Assembly: GCF_964355755.1 (NCBI RefSeq) | Contig: NC_092670.1 | Coordinates: 31,419,795-31,483,794 of the forward strand | Source of the DNA: Antedon mediterranea | Lineage: Eukaryota; Echinodermata; Crinoidea; Comatulida; Antedonidae | Reading direction: 5' to 3' | DNA: 64,000 nt | Part shown: piece by piece, positions 1 through 15,000 of the stretch | Numbering within the stretch: the stretch's first letter is position 1 | Layout of the letters: each line of letters opens with the position of its first letter | The notes under the pieces: model-generated | Told to the model about the DNA's origin: nothing | Seen by the model: the letters and a program-made list of their open reading frames with translations, nothing else | Database searches by the model: none | Translations under genes and position numbers: made by a program

Positions 1-54
1 GATCAATGGCTGGGGGTAACAGTGAAAAGTCAAGGTCCAGGAGGATATGTTGTG
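1..54 (+). CDS. Integrin alpha exon a (partial), propeller
   Basis: Reads DQWLGVTVKSQGPGGYVV and ends at a GTAAGT donor in phase 0. This is the conserved integrin strand that precedes the CAHRY motif of the next exon. The 5' end is cut by the window edge. Confidence 0.93.
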
Positions 55-3000
55 GTAAGTTATATTTACATGTGATATATGCATAGAGAATGATTATACA
101 GATATTTTGTAGAGAAACAACCAAGCAATTTTACCACAGGCTCAGTTGCTATACTTACTTTTTTATCAATTTCGCAAGGAAATGTTTTATTATGAATACA
201 CTTTAATATTGTGAATATTTGAATACCATACAACTTTTCCCAATAACAGCAGGTTTATTAGGCCTGTTTTGCTGCATTTCCTTAAGATAATGTAACTAAA
301 AATAAGATACTGCATTGGGAATATATTTTGTGTGGGCAGAGATGTGTGTATGTTTATACAGCTAAAAATTGTATTATAAGTTTAATTAGTGTTCCAAAAA
401 CTAATTAATAATCATTTAATATTTGACTGTATGTAGCAGAAATTATAGTTACTTGCCATAGAGTATAACCAAGGAGTTGTTACTCCCTGGTATAAACTAG
501 TACTATGTTAGTGGCTTTTTCAGCAGCAGTACTGGATAGATATGGTAGTGGTACAGTATATACATGAATGTTCTTAAATGACATTAATTAGACCTCAACT
601 GACCGATAACCTTAGGTTATTGTACCTCTCATCCTGGAATACAGAACCTCAATTAAATATTATGATATGTTTCAGGGTCACAGATACTATCTGGTATTGT
701 AATGTTGTCATCCTCAGGGCCTATAGCTAATTACCATATCTCAATATTCACTCAAATATGATATTCAAATAATGAATTTTATGAGTTGAAAGTTCTATTC
801 ATGAAATTGTTCAAAGAATACAAAAGAATCACAACACACCTACCTTTCTAAAGTAAACCTTTATTCAATTATTCTGTTGCTTTGATGTTTAATAAATGTC
901 GAAGGCTAAGCCATTAAAAACTGCATCTTCCTGATTTTGCCCCCTTAGTTGAACAGATACACACATTCACATTGCAGTGTAGATTTTGACAGTAAGGATT
1001 ACCAAAATCAGATTATATAAATATTAAATATTTATGCATCTAATTGACCAAATTGATCAAATTGTATATTTGTGTACAGCCACATCAAAACCAGGCACTT
1101 GGTGAAATATATATTTTTTTAGTTGATACTATAATGGTATTCCTCACAATATATCCTTCAAAATGGTGTTTGGATCATTTAAATCAAGCAAATATTCCCA
1201 GAGTTATGGCAATAAATGTATATAGCATTTATACAAAATTTATTTGTAATTACTGAGTAATTAACAGTCAAAGTTTAATGACAAATCAGACAGGAAGTTG
1301 CCCCATGCTGTTACAGATTGAACAATTAACACCTTAGCAACACTACCTTCTAGATAAACAATCATTCTGAAATTTGGCACACTTATTCAATATAGTGTTT
1401 TCTAATATTCATGAAAATTTCATCAAAATCCGAGCTGGTTATCATAGTTAATTATGACGATTACAAAGTACCACTAATTTACGTAAAATCTGTCAAATTC
1501 ATTTATAATAGTGTAGTGTAAGAATAATACAGTAGGCCTACTAGTAGGTATTCAGGAAGATTGCCTTAGCTTATTATTAGTTCTAAACAAATTTTTAAAA
1601 AACAGCAAACATTTTATTAATGAACTTTATTCAATTTTATTTCTCTTTTTACTTTATTTTATCTGCTTTTTGTTCAAAATGGCGCAGGGCACACAATGTC
1701 CCTCGTTTCTGGTCGGCAAAATTCAATTACCAGTATTTTATTTGTGAGTGATTTGTATTGTACTGGTTTTTAGTGTTAATGTTATGTATGTAAGAGAAAC
1801 TCAACAGTTCTTTTCAGACTTAATATACGTGGTGTACCGCAAACTTTATATCAACATTTGATTTCGCCATGCAAACCTTCAAACAATGTTATGTATTCTA
1901 TTGTTGAACCAGCACCATAACAGATAGCCACACCCGTTAGCTTGAACAATGTTTTTAAGCATGATGAATAACGTGAAATTTAGCCAAGGTACCAGTATTT
2001 TATTTGTGAGGGATTTGTATTGTACTGGATTTTACTGTTGTTAATGTTATGTAATACGTCTATTGTTGAACCAGCACCTGGCCTGATCATGACAGATAGA
2101 CACACCTGTTAGCTTGAACAATGTTTTTAAGCATGATGAATAACGTGAAATTTAGCCAAGGTACCAGTATTTTATTTGTGAGGGATTTGTATTGTACTGG
2201 TTTTTACGGTTTATGTTTTGCACACACTCCCCACACACCCAACCCATCATTGGCAATTTTTAAGCATAATGAAATTTAACCAAATTGAAATAAATAAAAT
2301 AGCCCAGCAGTAGGCCTAGTAAGTAAAGCCTTCCAGGAGGCTTATACTATAGAGAGGAAAACTCTATCTTATTTTAATTGGGCTAGGCCTTGTTGTTGTT
2401 ATTACTATTATTATTACTAGCTAGCTAGGCCTACTATGCCATGCAGCCTATCTAGGCTAGTAGCCCAGCGTAGTAGTAGGCCTAGGCGGATCTCCGCCTA
2501 GTCTAGGCTTATAGTACTAGGCCTAGTAGAGCCACCAGGTCTAGCCTACTGTACCTAGCCTAGCTAGGCCTAGGCCTAGTGCCAGTGGATTGAGAGTTAC
2601 ATTGCTAATATCAACTCTTACGATAAATAACTTAGCTAGGCCCTTTACTTTAGTATGTTATAACTTATTGTTATCAAGTCTGAGTCAGTACACGTCACTT
2701 TAGTATTACTGTGTACAGTACTTAGATGAACTATAAAAAATATATTTTTCTCGACAAGCGTGTACTAGCGATAAGATTTTGTTGACCTGGAATTTTCCAT
2801 GCTGGATGGGTCATGTGACAACATTAAACCAATCACATCGCTTCTTTCAGCGTGTTCGTAGCAAATAGGCCGTTTTTGTTTACACTAAAGGGTTCTATAA
2901 AATCGGTTTTTATTGGTCTATATCGTACAATCTGTGACATCACTCATTTATTTTTAGATTCATGAACAAAATACCTATCGAATGATACCAAGCTTTCAGG

Positions 3001-6000
3001 GGTTATCTACAAAATTACGGCGTAGGAATGACGAAAATAACTGCTTTTTTATAACGAATTACCACGTTCTTTCAATCAAAACACGAGGATAGAGGCTCAG
3101 ATTTATGTAATTTTTACCACCTTTCCATTTGAATTAGTTAATAAGATATATATTTTTGAAATCTACGGTAAATTTCCTATCAGATAATGGTAAAAAAACA
3201 AAATGGTCAAAATATGAGTTTCACACATTCAAATGCATTTTACACAAATCCCTATCTAGCGACAAGCGCCTGGTTTTGATGTGGCTGTACACATTTTATC
3301 TTTACTCAATAGAAGTTCCAACTTAGAATAGATATTATATTTTAAATCTCAAAATTTTACTTACACATATTTAGGCCTACTTACACATATTTAGGCCTAC
3401 TTACACATATTTAGGCCTACTTACACATATTAGGCCTACTTACACATATTTAGGCCTACTTACACAATTATTTAGGCCTACTTACACATATTTAGGCCTA
3501 CTTACACATATTTAGGCCTACTTAAACATATTTAGGCCTATACTTACACATTTTTACTTACACATATTTAGGCCTACTTATACATATTTAGGCCTACTTA
3601 CACATATTAGGCCTACTTACACATATTTAGGCCTACTTACACAATTATTTAGGCCTACTTACACATATTTAGGCCTACTTACACAATCATATTTAGGCCT
3701 ACTTAAACATATTTAGGCCTACTTACACATTTTTACTTACACATATTTAGGCCCACTTATACATATTTAGGCCCACTTACACATATTTAGGCCTACTTAC
3801 ACATATTTAGGCCCACTTACACATATTTAGGCCCACTTACACATATTTAGGCCCACTTACACATATTTAGGCCTACTTATACATATTTAGGCCCACTTAC
3901 ACATATTTAGGCCCACTTACACATATTTAGGCCTACTTACACATATTTAGGCCTACTTACACATATTTAGGCCCACTTACACATATTTAGGCCTACTTAC
4001 ACATATTTACTTACACATATTTAGGCCTACTTAAACATATTTACTTACACATATTTACTTACACATATTTAGGCCTACTTACACATATTTAGGCCTACTT
4101 ACACATATTTAGGCCTACTTACACATATTTACTTTTTACACATATTTACTTACACATATTTACTTACACAGCACGCAATTTTACTACAATATTATCTATT
4201 CAAATTGGCAGTACAGTAGAATGTAAATCATTTTAATAGATTAAAATTCTTTTTTCATTTAACATCAATTTAAATAAGAAAAAAATGGTAAACTGGCGTA
4301 CATCCTATAACTTGTATAAAAATCCCCTATTTTATTTTACTGTATCTATAATAATAATACTATATTGTTATTTTAAGTTTGTGTTAAATACTTCCTTTAT
4401 CTTATGGTGTGTTACTTATTGTGTGGTTATATTGTGTGGTTACATTGGTGGGAGTTTCCATATATTTTAAATGATTGGTCACAAAAGAAAGGAATAAATT
4501 GAAGATGAGAAAGATAATAGGTAGTCATTCGCTGCATCCTCCCACACACATGTCCAACGTGAAGTAAAACGTCAGAACCGATCAACCACACAATGATCCA
4601 AATTCTAACCATTGTTGTACCTATAGAATGATTGTAGTCATTAATATTTCAGAATTATTCATATAGAACCAGAATTTTTTCAATAAAAAATTGTTATTTT
4701 ATATGATTAATAATTTATGAAAAATGTCGAAAATATATTTTAAAACAGTTTTATTGATGATTGACAGCCTATGATATAAAATATAGTATGATATACAGAA
4801 ATAGTTAGATCAAATAAAAAAAAGAAGTTTTTGATGAGGGTGAACTATTTTTACCTAATTGTTTACAAAGCTCGGACCAAATTTAAAAAATAATGTGCAT
4901 CCATAATTTAAATGAGAGAGGGAGTAATGAATACTTTAGAATATGAATAAGAACCTGAAAAACACATATCCAAGGATTTTGAATTAATGAAGGTGGGGGG
5001 GGGGGGGGCTGTTGAATTGTAAATGAAGTACTGAACTATGACCTAGTTTTAAAATTGTATTTTTTTATTTTAGGTAGGGGGGGGGGGGGCACCTTCTGGA
5101 CCTCTATATTTGTTTGTATAAAATAAAAATATTAATACAGTGGTATGTAAAACAGGAATAAATTAAATAAATAAATGAAGATTAGATTATTCTTGTTATT
5201 TTAATATAATATGCCATAAATATAGTTATTGCAAAATATAGTAACTATTCAGGTGTTGCTATTCTAACCTGCTTACTGTGAATAACAGATATATAAATCA
5301 CATACAAATGATTGACGTTTATTCATGCGTATCAGTATGTGATGAGTCAATGTGTACAATTGATTGTTCCTCAAGGAAATAATTTCAACAATTTATTTAT
5401 GAAATATATCCTTTGTTCATCTATAGTGATAGAATCATTATTTGTTTGATTTTAGTATAAATTGACTTCAATTTTAACTTAAAGTTATTAGAATTTGAAA
5501 TATTATAAGGAAATTTTATGTTAATTACTATAATAACTGCTTCCTATTCCACTCCATGAACAATTAACATGAACAACATTAATTTACTGCCCATAGGTGA
5601 GCTTGATTTAGACAGGCATGATTTTGCATACAAATGACAGTACTCCATATGGAGTCGAGTGGCCGAACATAGTTCTTGCAGTTTAAAAAGTGTTCTTTTA
5701 TAAGAACTTTGCACTGGATTGTACACATGGCCCTCATGCTTATACACACTTTAAACAACCCAGTCCAGTGCATCCTTTAAAATAGTAGAGGTTTGGGGTT
5801 ACCCCTGTGTAATAGTCCATTAGGTGTAAACTTTTTATACACAAAAGGAGGCTTAGTGCTCATGACATTTGTGGTTAAGACAGTTAATTAAATAGAACAT
5901 AAGTATCCACTATCATTACTACCTGCATAATTTGTATTGGGATACATTTTAAAAAAATAATCAGACACAATTCTGTACTAAATGCAGGTGCCTGTATTTT

Positions 6001-9000
6001 TTTCTATCTTATCAGATATTTAATATACATTTTAAAATAGACCATAAAAAAACATAAATACAAAAGCAGCATAATTTCTGTTTTTATAAACATCAAATAA
6101 ATCGGAAGTAATTAATATGATATAACTGATCGACGATAGGTAATAAATATTTATTATTTTTATGTCGTGTTAGAAAAATAAATGTTGGGCCAGATGGTAC
6201 AATAATAATAATATTAATATTATAATGTTTTGAAATTAACATTTCTTTATTTGACATAGACAAAAATACACAGGTCAATATATTAAATAATAAATATAAA
6301 ATTTCTGTATTTAAAATACCCTTAAACAGTTTTTTTATACAGGTAACTCCCCCAATACCGGACACCTTTGGGCTTGTCTAATATTTCTGGTTTTCTGCAA
6401 AGTATTGGTAATGTGTTTTTGGTGGTAAAAACAAAATTTGGGACCTTTTGGACCTCAAGAAAAGTTTTGTTTTGTGAGAGAGAGTCCGGTATTGGGAGAG
6501 TTGACTGTATTATAAAAGTACAGTAAAGTTAACCCATTTTAACAATAACAAATTGTGCATGTTTGATAATCCCTTCCATTTCAACACTTGTCATTTACAA
6601 ATCAAGACAAATTATTTGCAAATTTTACGACGTCGGTGAAGCAAGAAGCACCATTGTGCTGATAATAACACAAATTGGTTACGTGCTCCAGTAATATAAA
6701 AAAGATGAAGTTGTCCGTTTGACTAGGTTCACTATATACAAAACAAAAATAGGTTATACGCTCTTCTAAGAGTATAACTTTGAATTTGAATTTACTCAAC
6801 ACTAAGAGCAAATTAAAAATACAAAAGAATTGTCATTGCCGTATTAAGTGACCATACATTATTACAAGAAATGTTAACAGAATTTTATACATTCATATTA
6901 ATATCATGCTATTGTTGTACATCTCAATTTTCAGAGAACAAAAGAAGTGTAGTATACATTTCAGTCTTATTCCTGGAGGTGTTTGTAGCCAATACCAGCA
7001 ATACATACCAATTATGTTTAATTGAGATATATTATGGTATAATATTAGATGCATTAATTTCTTTCTTCATAGCATGCTTTTTACAAACGCTTTGAGTATA
7101 ACGTTCTTTATCCTGGGGTCTTTTAATCAATCCATGCTCTCTCACAGTATCAGAGTATTTTTCTCATGAACAAAAGTAAAACATTCATACAACATTTAGC
7201 CTCACACAGGTGTTAGACACTGTCTTTGTATGTATGTACTGTAAATGAACCATGGCCATAGTGTCCAATCAATTGCACTTATTTAAGTAAATGTAATATT
7301 AATTGATTGATTGAATTGATTGAAATATATATTTATACTGGGTAACCTCTTCAGTCAAAGACTGGTCTCCCAGTGGGCCAAGTTATGATCAGTGGCTGTG
7401 ATGTAGGCCTACTAGTACACCGGGGTAACCCCCTACTCGTCTCGAAAGATGTACTAGGTTCTTTAAAGTGCACATGAGCTAAATGTGTACACTGGACCTA
7501 CAGTTTATAGTCCTTATCCGAAAAGACTCGTTCTACCACCAGAACCAGGGAGTGAGTGAGCCTCGAACCCCTGCCGATAATATGGCTACGTAATTACGGT
7601 TCCACTGTCTTAATACTAAATACTAATACTAACAGGTTTTCATAAAACAGTAAGTCTTATACATGTGGTACAATTTGATTTAGAATAGTTTTATTTGTGT
7701 TTGATTTGCCACACATTATGTGCTTTACTGTAGGTTTCTTTTTTTCACAATGCTGTTAAATTGGCAAGTTTCATGGTTTAGCAAAGATCTGAAACAAGGC
7801 TGTTAATAAACAGTATACAAAAAAGACGATAACAGCTATCAGGGTTATGTATAACTTACTGGAAAATATGTGTATATTGTTTGTTTTGTTTATTATCGAT
7901 AGAAAAGGCGACGTCCAAGAAACTACTATTTAAATGGTTGCAATGATATTCAAATATTGATATATTATGTAATACCAAAGACAGAAGTAAATACAGATGC
8001 AGACAAGACAAGGCACTTTAATGTTTTTGTTCTGCAATACCCTGCAGAATAAAAATGGATCAATAAAGTTCAGCAGTATTACAAAATAGATTTCACTTCA
8101 TATATTCAAAGATTCTATCTAAGAATAGTTTTTAATCCTTATTCATACTTTGTAACTTTATACCCAAAGATTTTATCTAAAAATAATTATTATCATAATT
8201 GAAAGATTGCATCTGACATTGCTTATTAATATAACAATACAACTGCCAAATCATAGATTCTTATCTGAAAATGAGTATTATAGGGGTAAAATAGTATTTT
8301 GTTGACAGATACATTTTTGTGTGATCTAGTCTCGCATTAAATGACAAAGTTTGATGCCGTAGAGGAATAACTTTTGTATTTTGCACGAAAGATTGATTGA
8401 TTTATCATATTTGGGAAAAGGTAATTAAAATTGTAATTTGACATTGCACGAAAACTTCATAACTCTGCCAAGATTTGTATAACCGTAGCATCCTTAAAAT
8501 AGTTTAAATTGATTGAATTATTTGTGAATATTGTAACAATTTTATTTTTAATAAGTTTACAATCAGTTTTAAGAATCATGACTCCAAGCTTATACGAAAC
8601 AATGTTAAATAAAAATCATGCACATAAAAAAATATCAAGGTATAAAGAAAAATAGACACCACAATCTGTCTCCCATCTTTTCAATCAATTAAAACTGTCA
8701 AATTAATCTTGCGAAGCACAACAATTTTAAAATTAAATACATGTGCACATACTGTCGACATGCCTACAATTTTTATAACGTCATAGTAGTGTACCGACTC
8801 AAACAGATTCAAAGAACTTATTTCAGTTTTGAAAATGTTTGACAAAATGGGTCATCGTGAGGCCTACTTACTTATTCTTATTTTTGAAAATGACTTCAGT
8901 TAATAGTGTGTTGAGTATATTCCACAGGATATCTTGATTGCTAATTAATAACCAATTGTATTTATATTTAGTAACACAAAAGCATTAGTTCATTTGGTCA

Positions 9001-12000
9001 GCAACAATAATTAATTTCAGGCCTTTTTGCTGGATTAAGCCCTTTTTGCTGAATTAAGCCCTTTTTTCTGGATTAAGCCATTTTTTCTGGATTAAGCCAT
9101 TTTTTCTGGATTAAGCCCTTTATCCAACTCTTTTTTCTTTGTATAGAAATGATGTGCCCTTTTTATTAATGATAGGTCTATAAATTATATGTTTTTAAAC
9201 TTAACAATTTAATATCTCATTATAAGTTGTTCTAGTAATCGCAGAAAGAAATTGTGTCTCCTTTTATAAATCCTTCATCTTTTTTCTCAACATAACAAAT
9301 AAAGAGTAATTATATTTCCTTTGTTGCTTTCATGTTTTTTGATTATCACATTGTGTTGTATATCTAGCAAAATCAAGATTGGTTGTTTGTTTGTATTTAG
9401 AACAGGTAGTATTAATGTTCGATTTCATATGATCTCACAATCACTTAAGTACCTACTAGATAGATGATATGCTTAGCAAGAAAAACTCTACAGTTACTTA
9501 CTTTTAGCTGAGATTAACAATAACATGAGTATCAAGAAATCTACAATCAACGAAGATGTTTATTTTACTGTGTTTGATAAAAATGATACTTTTAACTAGG
9601 CCTACTACAACGTATGACTTTGCATTTTCAGGAATCTAAGTTAAAGTCAGATAGTTTGTCCTACTCCGGTGTCCTGACGCAAAGCTATCTAAAATTATCA
9701 ACATGTGGGTGCAGTACTGTGCCTGCTATTAACCTGGGCTTGAATATATAGCCATCAGCGAAATTTGTTGTGTACCCCAGGCTAGTGAGGTTGTGGGTCC
9801 CAGTCCTATCTGAAAATGCAAGCAAGTTATAATATTTACAAGGTATCAGCATTATCCTAGGCTAAAGTAGAAATATTATGTATTGTTTTGCTAAATACTT
9901 TTAAGAGGATGTTGGGTAGAGGAGGATGATTGTGCTTGGGAGTGGAAGGAGTGGGAGAGGGAGGCATGCTGGTTCTGCTTATATAACTGGTTACTTGATA
10001 TTGCTCCTCAGATAGATATTGGTTATCAAATAAAAAAATAATTCATATTCTATTGGACATCTGATATGCAAATGTTTTTTCATTAAAATGCATATTATGC
10101 AAAAACACCTCCTTTATTTCCTAAGTTGTCTTGTTACCTTGGCACTCTGAAAACTTCCATTATACTACATATATATTTATGTTGTCCGCACAACAGTGAT
10201 ATAAATTGTTAGCTCCATGGTTTTTGTTAATGTTAAAAGGATTTAATCATGAATGATCTTGAGAAAGGTTTTACAGTAATTTCTACATTTAGACCTACTG
10301 TTGTGTTATGTCCTTAACATTGTTACTAAATGCGCAATTCTCACCAGCTAAATAAAACGGTATCAACATTGGATCCAACTTAATGCAGACTTAATTTATT
10401 GAATACCATGTCATTGTACGTTGGCCTTTAGCTAGGTAGACAGCTAATTTGATATAAACAATTTAAATTTCTCTGGCATATAGGAAGGAGCTGTAATAAT
10501 AACTTAATTAAATCTAACAATGCGCTAATTATCCCTAAGGCGGCTAATTAACTTTAACAAGTATTACAAGACTTGTTTTTGTTATTCTTACCTGTACAAG
10601 GTATATAGTGTCTTCATTGAAGCAAAGTTAAAACAGGAGCAAAAATCCTTGAGTAGATTATCCCTTGTAAATGACAGATTAAAGCATTAATGAAAAATAA
10701 TTTATTAATTAAAAAGTGCGCATTTCTATAAAATATACTGTATATTCAAATGACACCATAATATATTACATTTTTACGTACAAAATTAAAATGAAGCTTA
10801 CCGTAATACAATTCATAAAAGAAATAAAGAATTATAAAAAAGTTTTAAAACAATTGAGGCTCTTGGCTTTCCTAATGTGCACAGGAAGAGCATTGCAAAG
10901 TTTAGCAGCAGCATAAATATTCACCATTGTAAACTTGCAACTGTATTCAAGATTGAATTGTCATTACAATTATTATCATTACAGTGAGAACAGTGGGTTT
11001 CTTTAGTTACAATTTCAAATTTGAGGGAATCGTCAACAATTTATAAATTAACAACAAATAAACTTTATTTAAAATTTCTCATAAAATATATACATATACA
11101 TAATATATAAATCCAAAGGCAAATTTATGAAAAAATTACAATGCTGTGGGTATCAGTGGATGGATCTCAATTGAGATACAAAATAATAAAGCAAAAAGCT
11201 AAATTCAAACCAATAAGAGTAAAAAATCCAGAGCAGAGCTTTCCTGCATTCCTAGCTTTTCATCAGTATAAGCTATCAACATTATATGTTCTCATCATCT
11301 GATAAAATATCAGGCTGCTTTACATACAAGAAATCGAAATTTAAATTTCAAGTCATACTGTATTAATATAACTGTAAATAACTCTTAAATGGAATCTTTG
11401 ACTATAATCAAAGAAAATGTATTAAGTTAATCACACAGATTATTCATTGCCTTAATAACTTGATGTAGTAAAAAACATATTTGCAATTCATTATTGATTT
11501 TCTGTATTGCTGTCAAATTGTTTACATAACTGAAATTGAGTAGGGAGGTGATTATAAAATACTTGACAAATGCCTATACTCATAAAGTAAATATCTTCTA
11601 TTGTTGGTTTTCCTTTGTCGGTTTCAAATCAATATTGCATATGTACTTGTAAGTAGAGCTAAATATTAGTGTGTTATTTATAACAGTCATTTAACAAATA
11701 TCATTGATTTTGATGTATGTGAATCAAGTTTTTTCTAGTTCGATGAGTTATTAAGAAATGTAAATCAATTATGGCCAATGGATTACAAATATTAATTTGG
11801 TTCATTAGTTATATTAATATTATTAGTTGATCTTTAGCATGGTGTCTCCCTTTGAAATCATTATTTTTTACAAGATGTGTATGTACTGTACAGTAATTAT
11901 AGGGTGGGTCTTTCTTCACAAAAGGAGAAAAAGATGTGCGAGGACAAAAATTTACTGATCCTGGCTATTAAAAAATTGTCAAAAAAGTTGTCATGAGCTA

Positions 12001-15000
12001 TCTACCTAAATATTTGAAACACTTTCACTTCTGATCTAGCTTAAAAAGGAACATTTTATTTAAAAGAATGAATGATAATTTAGATTTGAATTTTAGCTCT
12101 GGGCCTAATAGTAAAATCTTAATTTTAATTAATAATTTATTAATTTAATTTAATTTAATAATAAAATATGATTTATTAAAACTAAAATAAAGACAAGAGA
12201 GATCTGCAATTACCAAAATATTGCATGGGTTTGTGGCTTCTTGTTTTTACATGTTTGGATCACATTTTCTGTTTTTTAGATACACTATACTACTAATTGC
12301 TAGTATTCTAAAGTATGAATAGATACTTAAGAAATGTAATGTAAAGAATGTGTGGTTTAATATGGTGTTATCAAGTACAGTATTTTAATTTAAACATTTA
12401 TCTACTTACTGTATAAAAATATTTTAATTTCATTAATTTTAAAATATTTTTATGCTTTGTAAGAATTCCTTAGGAGTTAAATGAAAGAAATAAAATAAGG
12501 CAGGAAAACCACCACCTTGGTCTACAATTCAGATATTTTTTTGTGACCACAGACATAACTTTAACCCAAATTTCAAAATGTTGAACTTTACTCTTTGTGA
12601 TCAACTGACTACCAATGCAATTTCTTTAAAAGCAGACTAATACAACTGTGCCCTCATGGTACAAGGACACTGTGTACACCGAATGACAATCTTGCAGAGT
12701 AATTTTTAAGTTTTTGTTATCGATTGATGTTTTCTTTGACTTCGCAAAATTACTGTAGTTAAGCTTTGTAAAACAACAGAACGAACATCATTAATCAAAT
12801 GCATGAGTTAGTAGAATTAGGTTACACTGAAATCTTTATATAAAAAGTATAGACTATCTAAGAACCAATATTAAAATGTATTCTGTAAAGTTAAAAGAAC
12901 CACAGCCTTGGTAATTTTTTTAATGTTTTTTCCTCCACTTTAAAACCACAGACAGTATAACTGGCTCCACAACAACCTGTTATCAACCCAATAAATTAAG
13001 AGATCATATCTTTCATCATTAGAATCAAAATATGAATCAGAAGATTATTATAAAGTATGTTATCTTCACTGATCTATGTTGCCCTAAGCCCAGTGTGTTT
13101 AGTTTCATCATGCTCCCTAATAGCGATGGAACCCCTTGGCATTTAAGATGGCTTCATTATGGTTCAGATGGGCGTGAGAATGTAGATGAACTCAGATTTA
13201 AAGTCGTTCATCATTGGAGTTATTATCCGCCGCATGGAAGCTATCAGATATTTGCTACTACTGTATGTGATGCCCCTATAAGCTAACAGAGATTATCGAT
13301 AATGAAAATGATATTGTTTGTTCTGAATTATTTTTAAATTGCATACAAACATTTCCATTTTGGTTTGATGTTGGTTCATCTGATGCAATTGCAAAAATGT
13401 GACAATGTTTAAGGATATTGCTAGAGGTTTAAACAATGACCACCATACCAAACATTAAATCTATATAGTACTTTATATTAAAAAAATTATTTTCAATTCA
13501 TTTACTGTACATTCCAGAATAGGCCTATATATTTTTTTTAAAAAGAGAATTTTTGAAAAATGTTTGAAATCCGCTTTTAAATTAGACTCCTTCTGGTGCA
13601 GAACAATTACTGGAAAAAAAAAGGTTTAACAACAAATGGAGTTAAATAAGGCAGTGTAAAACAGTTTCTTTGCTGTCTTTTTAGTGGAAACTCCTTTAGC
13701 ACAATAATATTGATTAATACTGAGGATAGTTATGATATACAATATTTTTTCCATCTGTGTTTTCAGATAATTTTAACAAATTGACTGGAGAATACAAATC
13801 GACTGGAGAATAAATTAGTCCCTTTGGTATTTAAAGGCTTATCTGTTTGCTGATTGACACAACAATACAATTATTATTATTGATATTAAATTATATTTTC
13901 AAGGTTATTGTAATTTTAATGATAAGGCTTAAAATTGAAGGTTATATTTTGCATTTAAACCAACATTTTATACTCCAACAATTTATATAACAGTATAAAC
14001 TAAAAATTTGTGACAGTTGACAAACTATGACAGTTGTTATTTAACAAAGTTTGTTTAAGATTTTGGAAAAATGTTCAGTCTATCTCGCCTACCTTAGCAG
14101 GTTATTGGATAACCTAACTTTGACCCTTTCCACAAAATGTGTCCCCACGTTGTGGGGCAAGGGCTAATGTCGGTTTCCAGGTAATCAGCACTCGATCATA
14201 GCCTGTGTTTATACAATATTGGAACACTTTTTAAATTTTTGCCGTGTAGAGGGTAAAAAGGATAAAATTATGCTAAATTTGGCCAAATTATGCGAACATT
14301 TGTAATAGCATTAATGTTGAGTGTTATCGGTTAAAATTATCTATTTTATATTAAATATATTTTTTTGTATTTATTTATTTTTACAGATATGTGCTCATCG
14401 GTATAAGTATGAATTGTTGGGTTTTGGAAAGTGTTACCAGATAAACCAGAATGTCTATGATGTAAACATTAAAGATGAACCAGACGGAATAAAGTTCTGT
14501 TCAGGCAGCAGGAAACAAGACTATGGGTACTGTCAGGCTGGAACCGGACTTGCTTTAACAAAAATAAAAGACCAATCAGTAAGTTATTATCCCAGGTTAT
14601 TTTTATCAGATCTTTTTATATTCTTATTTTTCTCCTCATTTTTACAAGTAGTAAAATAGACATAATGTCAACAAACTATAAGGACCAGGCAATGATTTAG
14701 GCAGAGGATGAAGATGCCTTTTATGGGAGGTGCCATTTTATCATAATTTCAAAATTCTTATATTGATTGCAGATTTATGGAGCAAGGCCAACCCCTTCCT
14801 GCCTTGTCCCTTAATTTTGTTTCTTTTATCTGCTTACTGTATATATTTTAGTGGGAAAGATTTAAATGTCTTTTGTAGCTTTGGTTAGAATATTCTCAAT
14901 TAGTCTCACTGAGACTCTCAGCATCTCAATCGGCCCTAGACTCAAAATTCAGAAGATCATACTAAACAGGTTATTAATTGTTTTCAGCCATGAATAATAT

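Larger units (their letters stand above)
1072..3292. mobile_element. 2.2-kb element with 30-bp terminal inverted repeats
   Basis: GTGTACAGCCACATCAAAAC and ten more bases at 1072-1101 reappear inverted at 3263-3292, with 29 of 30 bases matching. No transposase ORF lies between, so it would be non-autonomous. The interior holds a tandem duplication (about 1889-2220), a short retroposed insertion and an AGGCCT-rich segment. ATTT borders both ends and might be a target duplication. The superfamily is unknown. Confidence 0.65.
55..14386 (+). other. Integrin intron 1 (14.3 kb)
   Basis: No exon with usable splice sites was found here. Repeats fill parts of it: the inverted-end element at 1072-3292, the 20-bp satellite at 3359-4170, a MITE at 6340-6507 and a SINE at 7335-7612. 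The rest (55-1071, 4171-6339 and 7613-14386) is AT-rich sequence with scattered short ORFs that look random. Two poly-G runs lie at 4995-5008 and 5077-5089. Confidence 0.7.

Noticed and set aside
3359-4170. CRISPR-like regular repeats
   Set aside because: Head-to-tail units without unique spacers, in an animal intron. This is a minisatellite.
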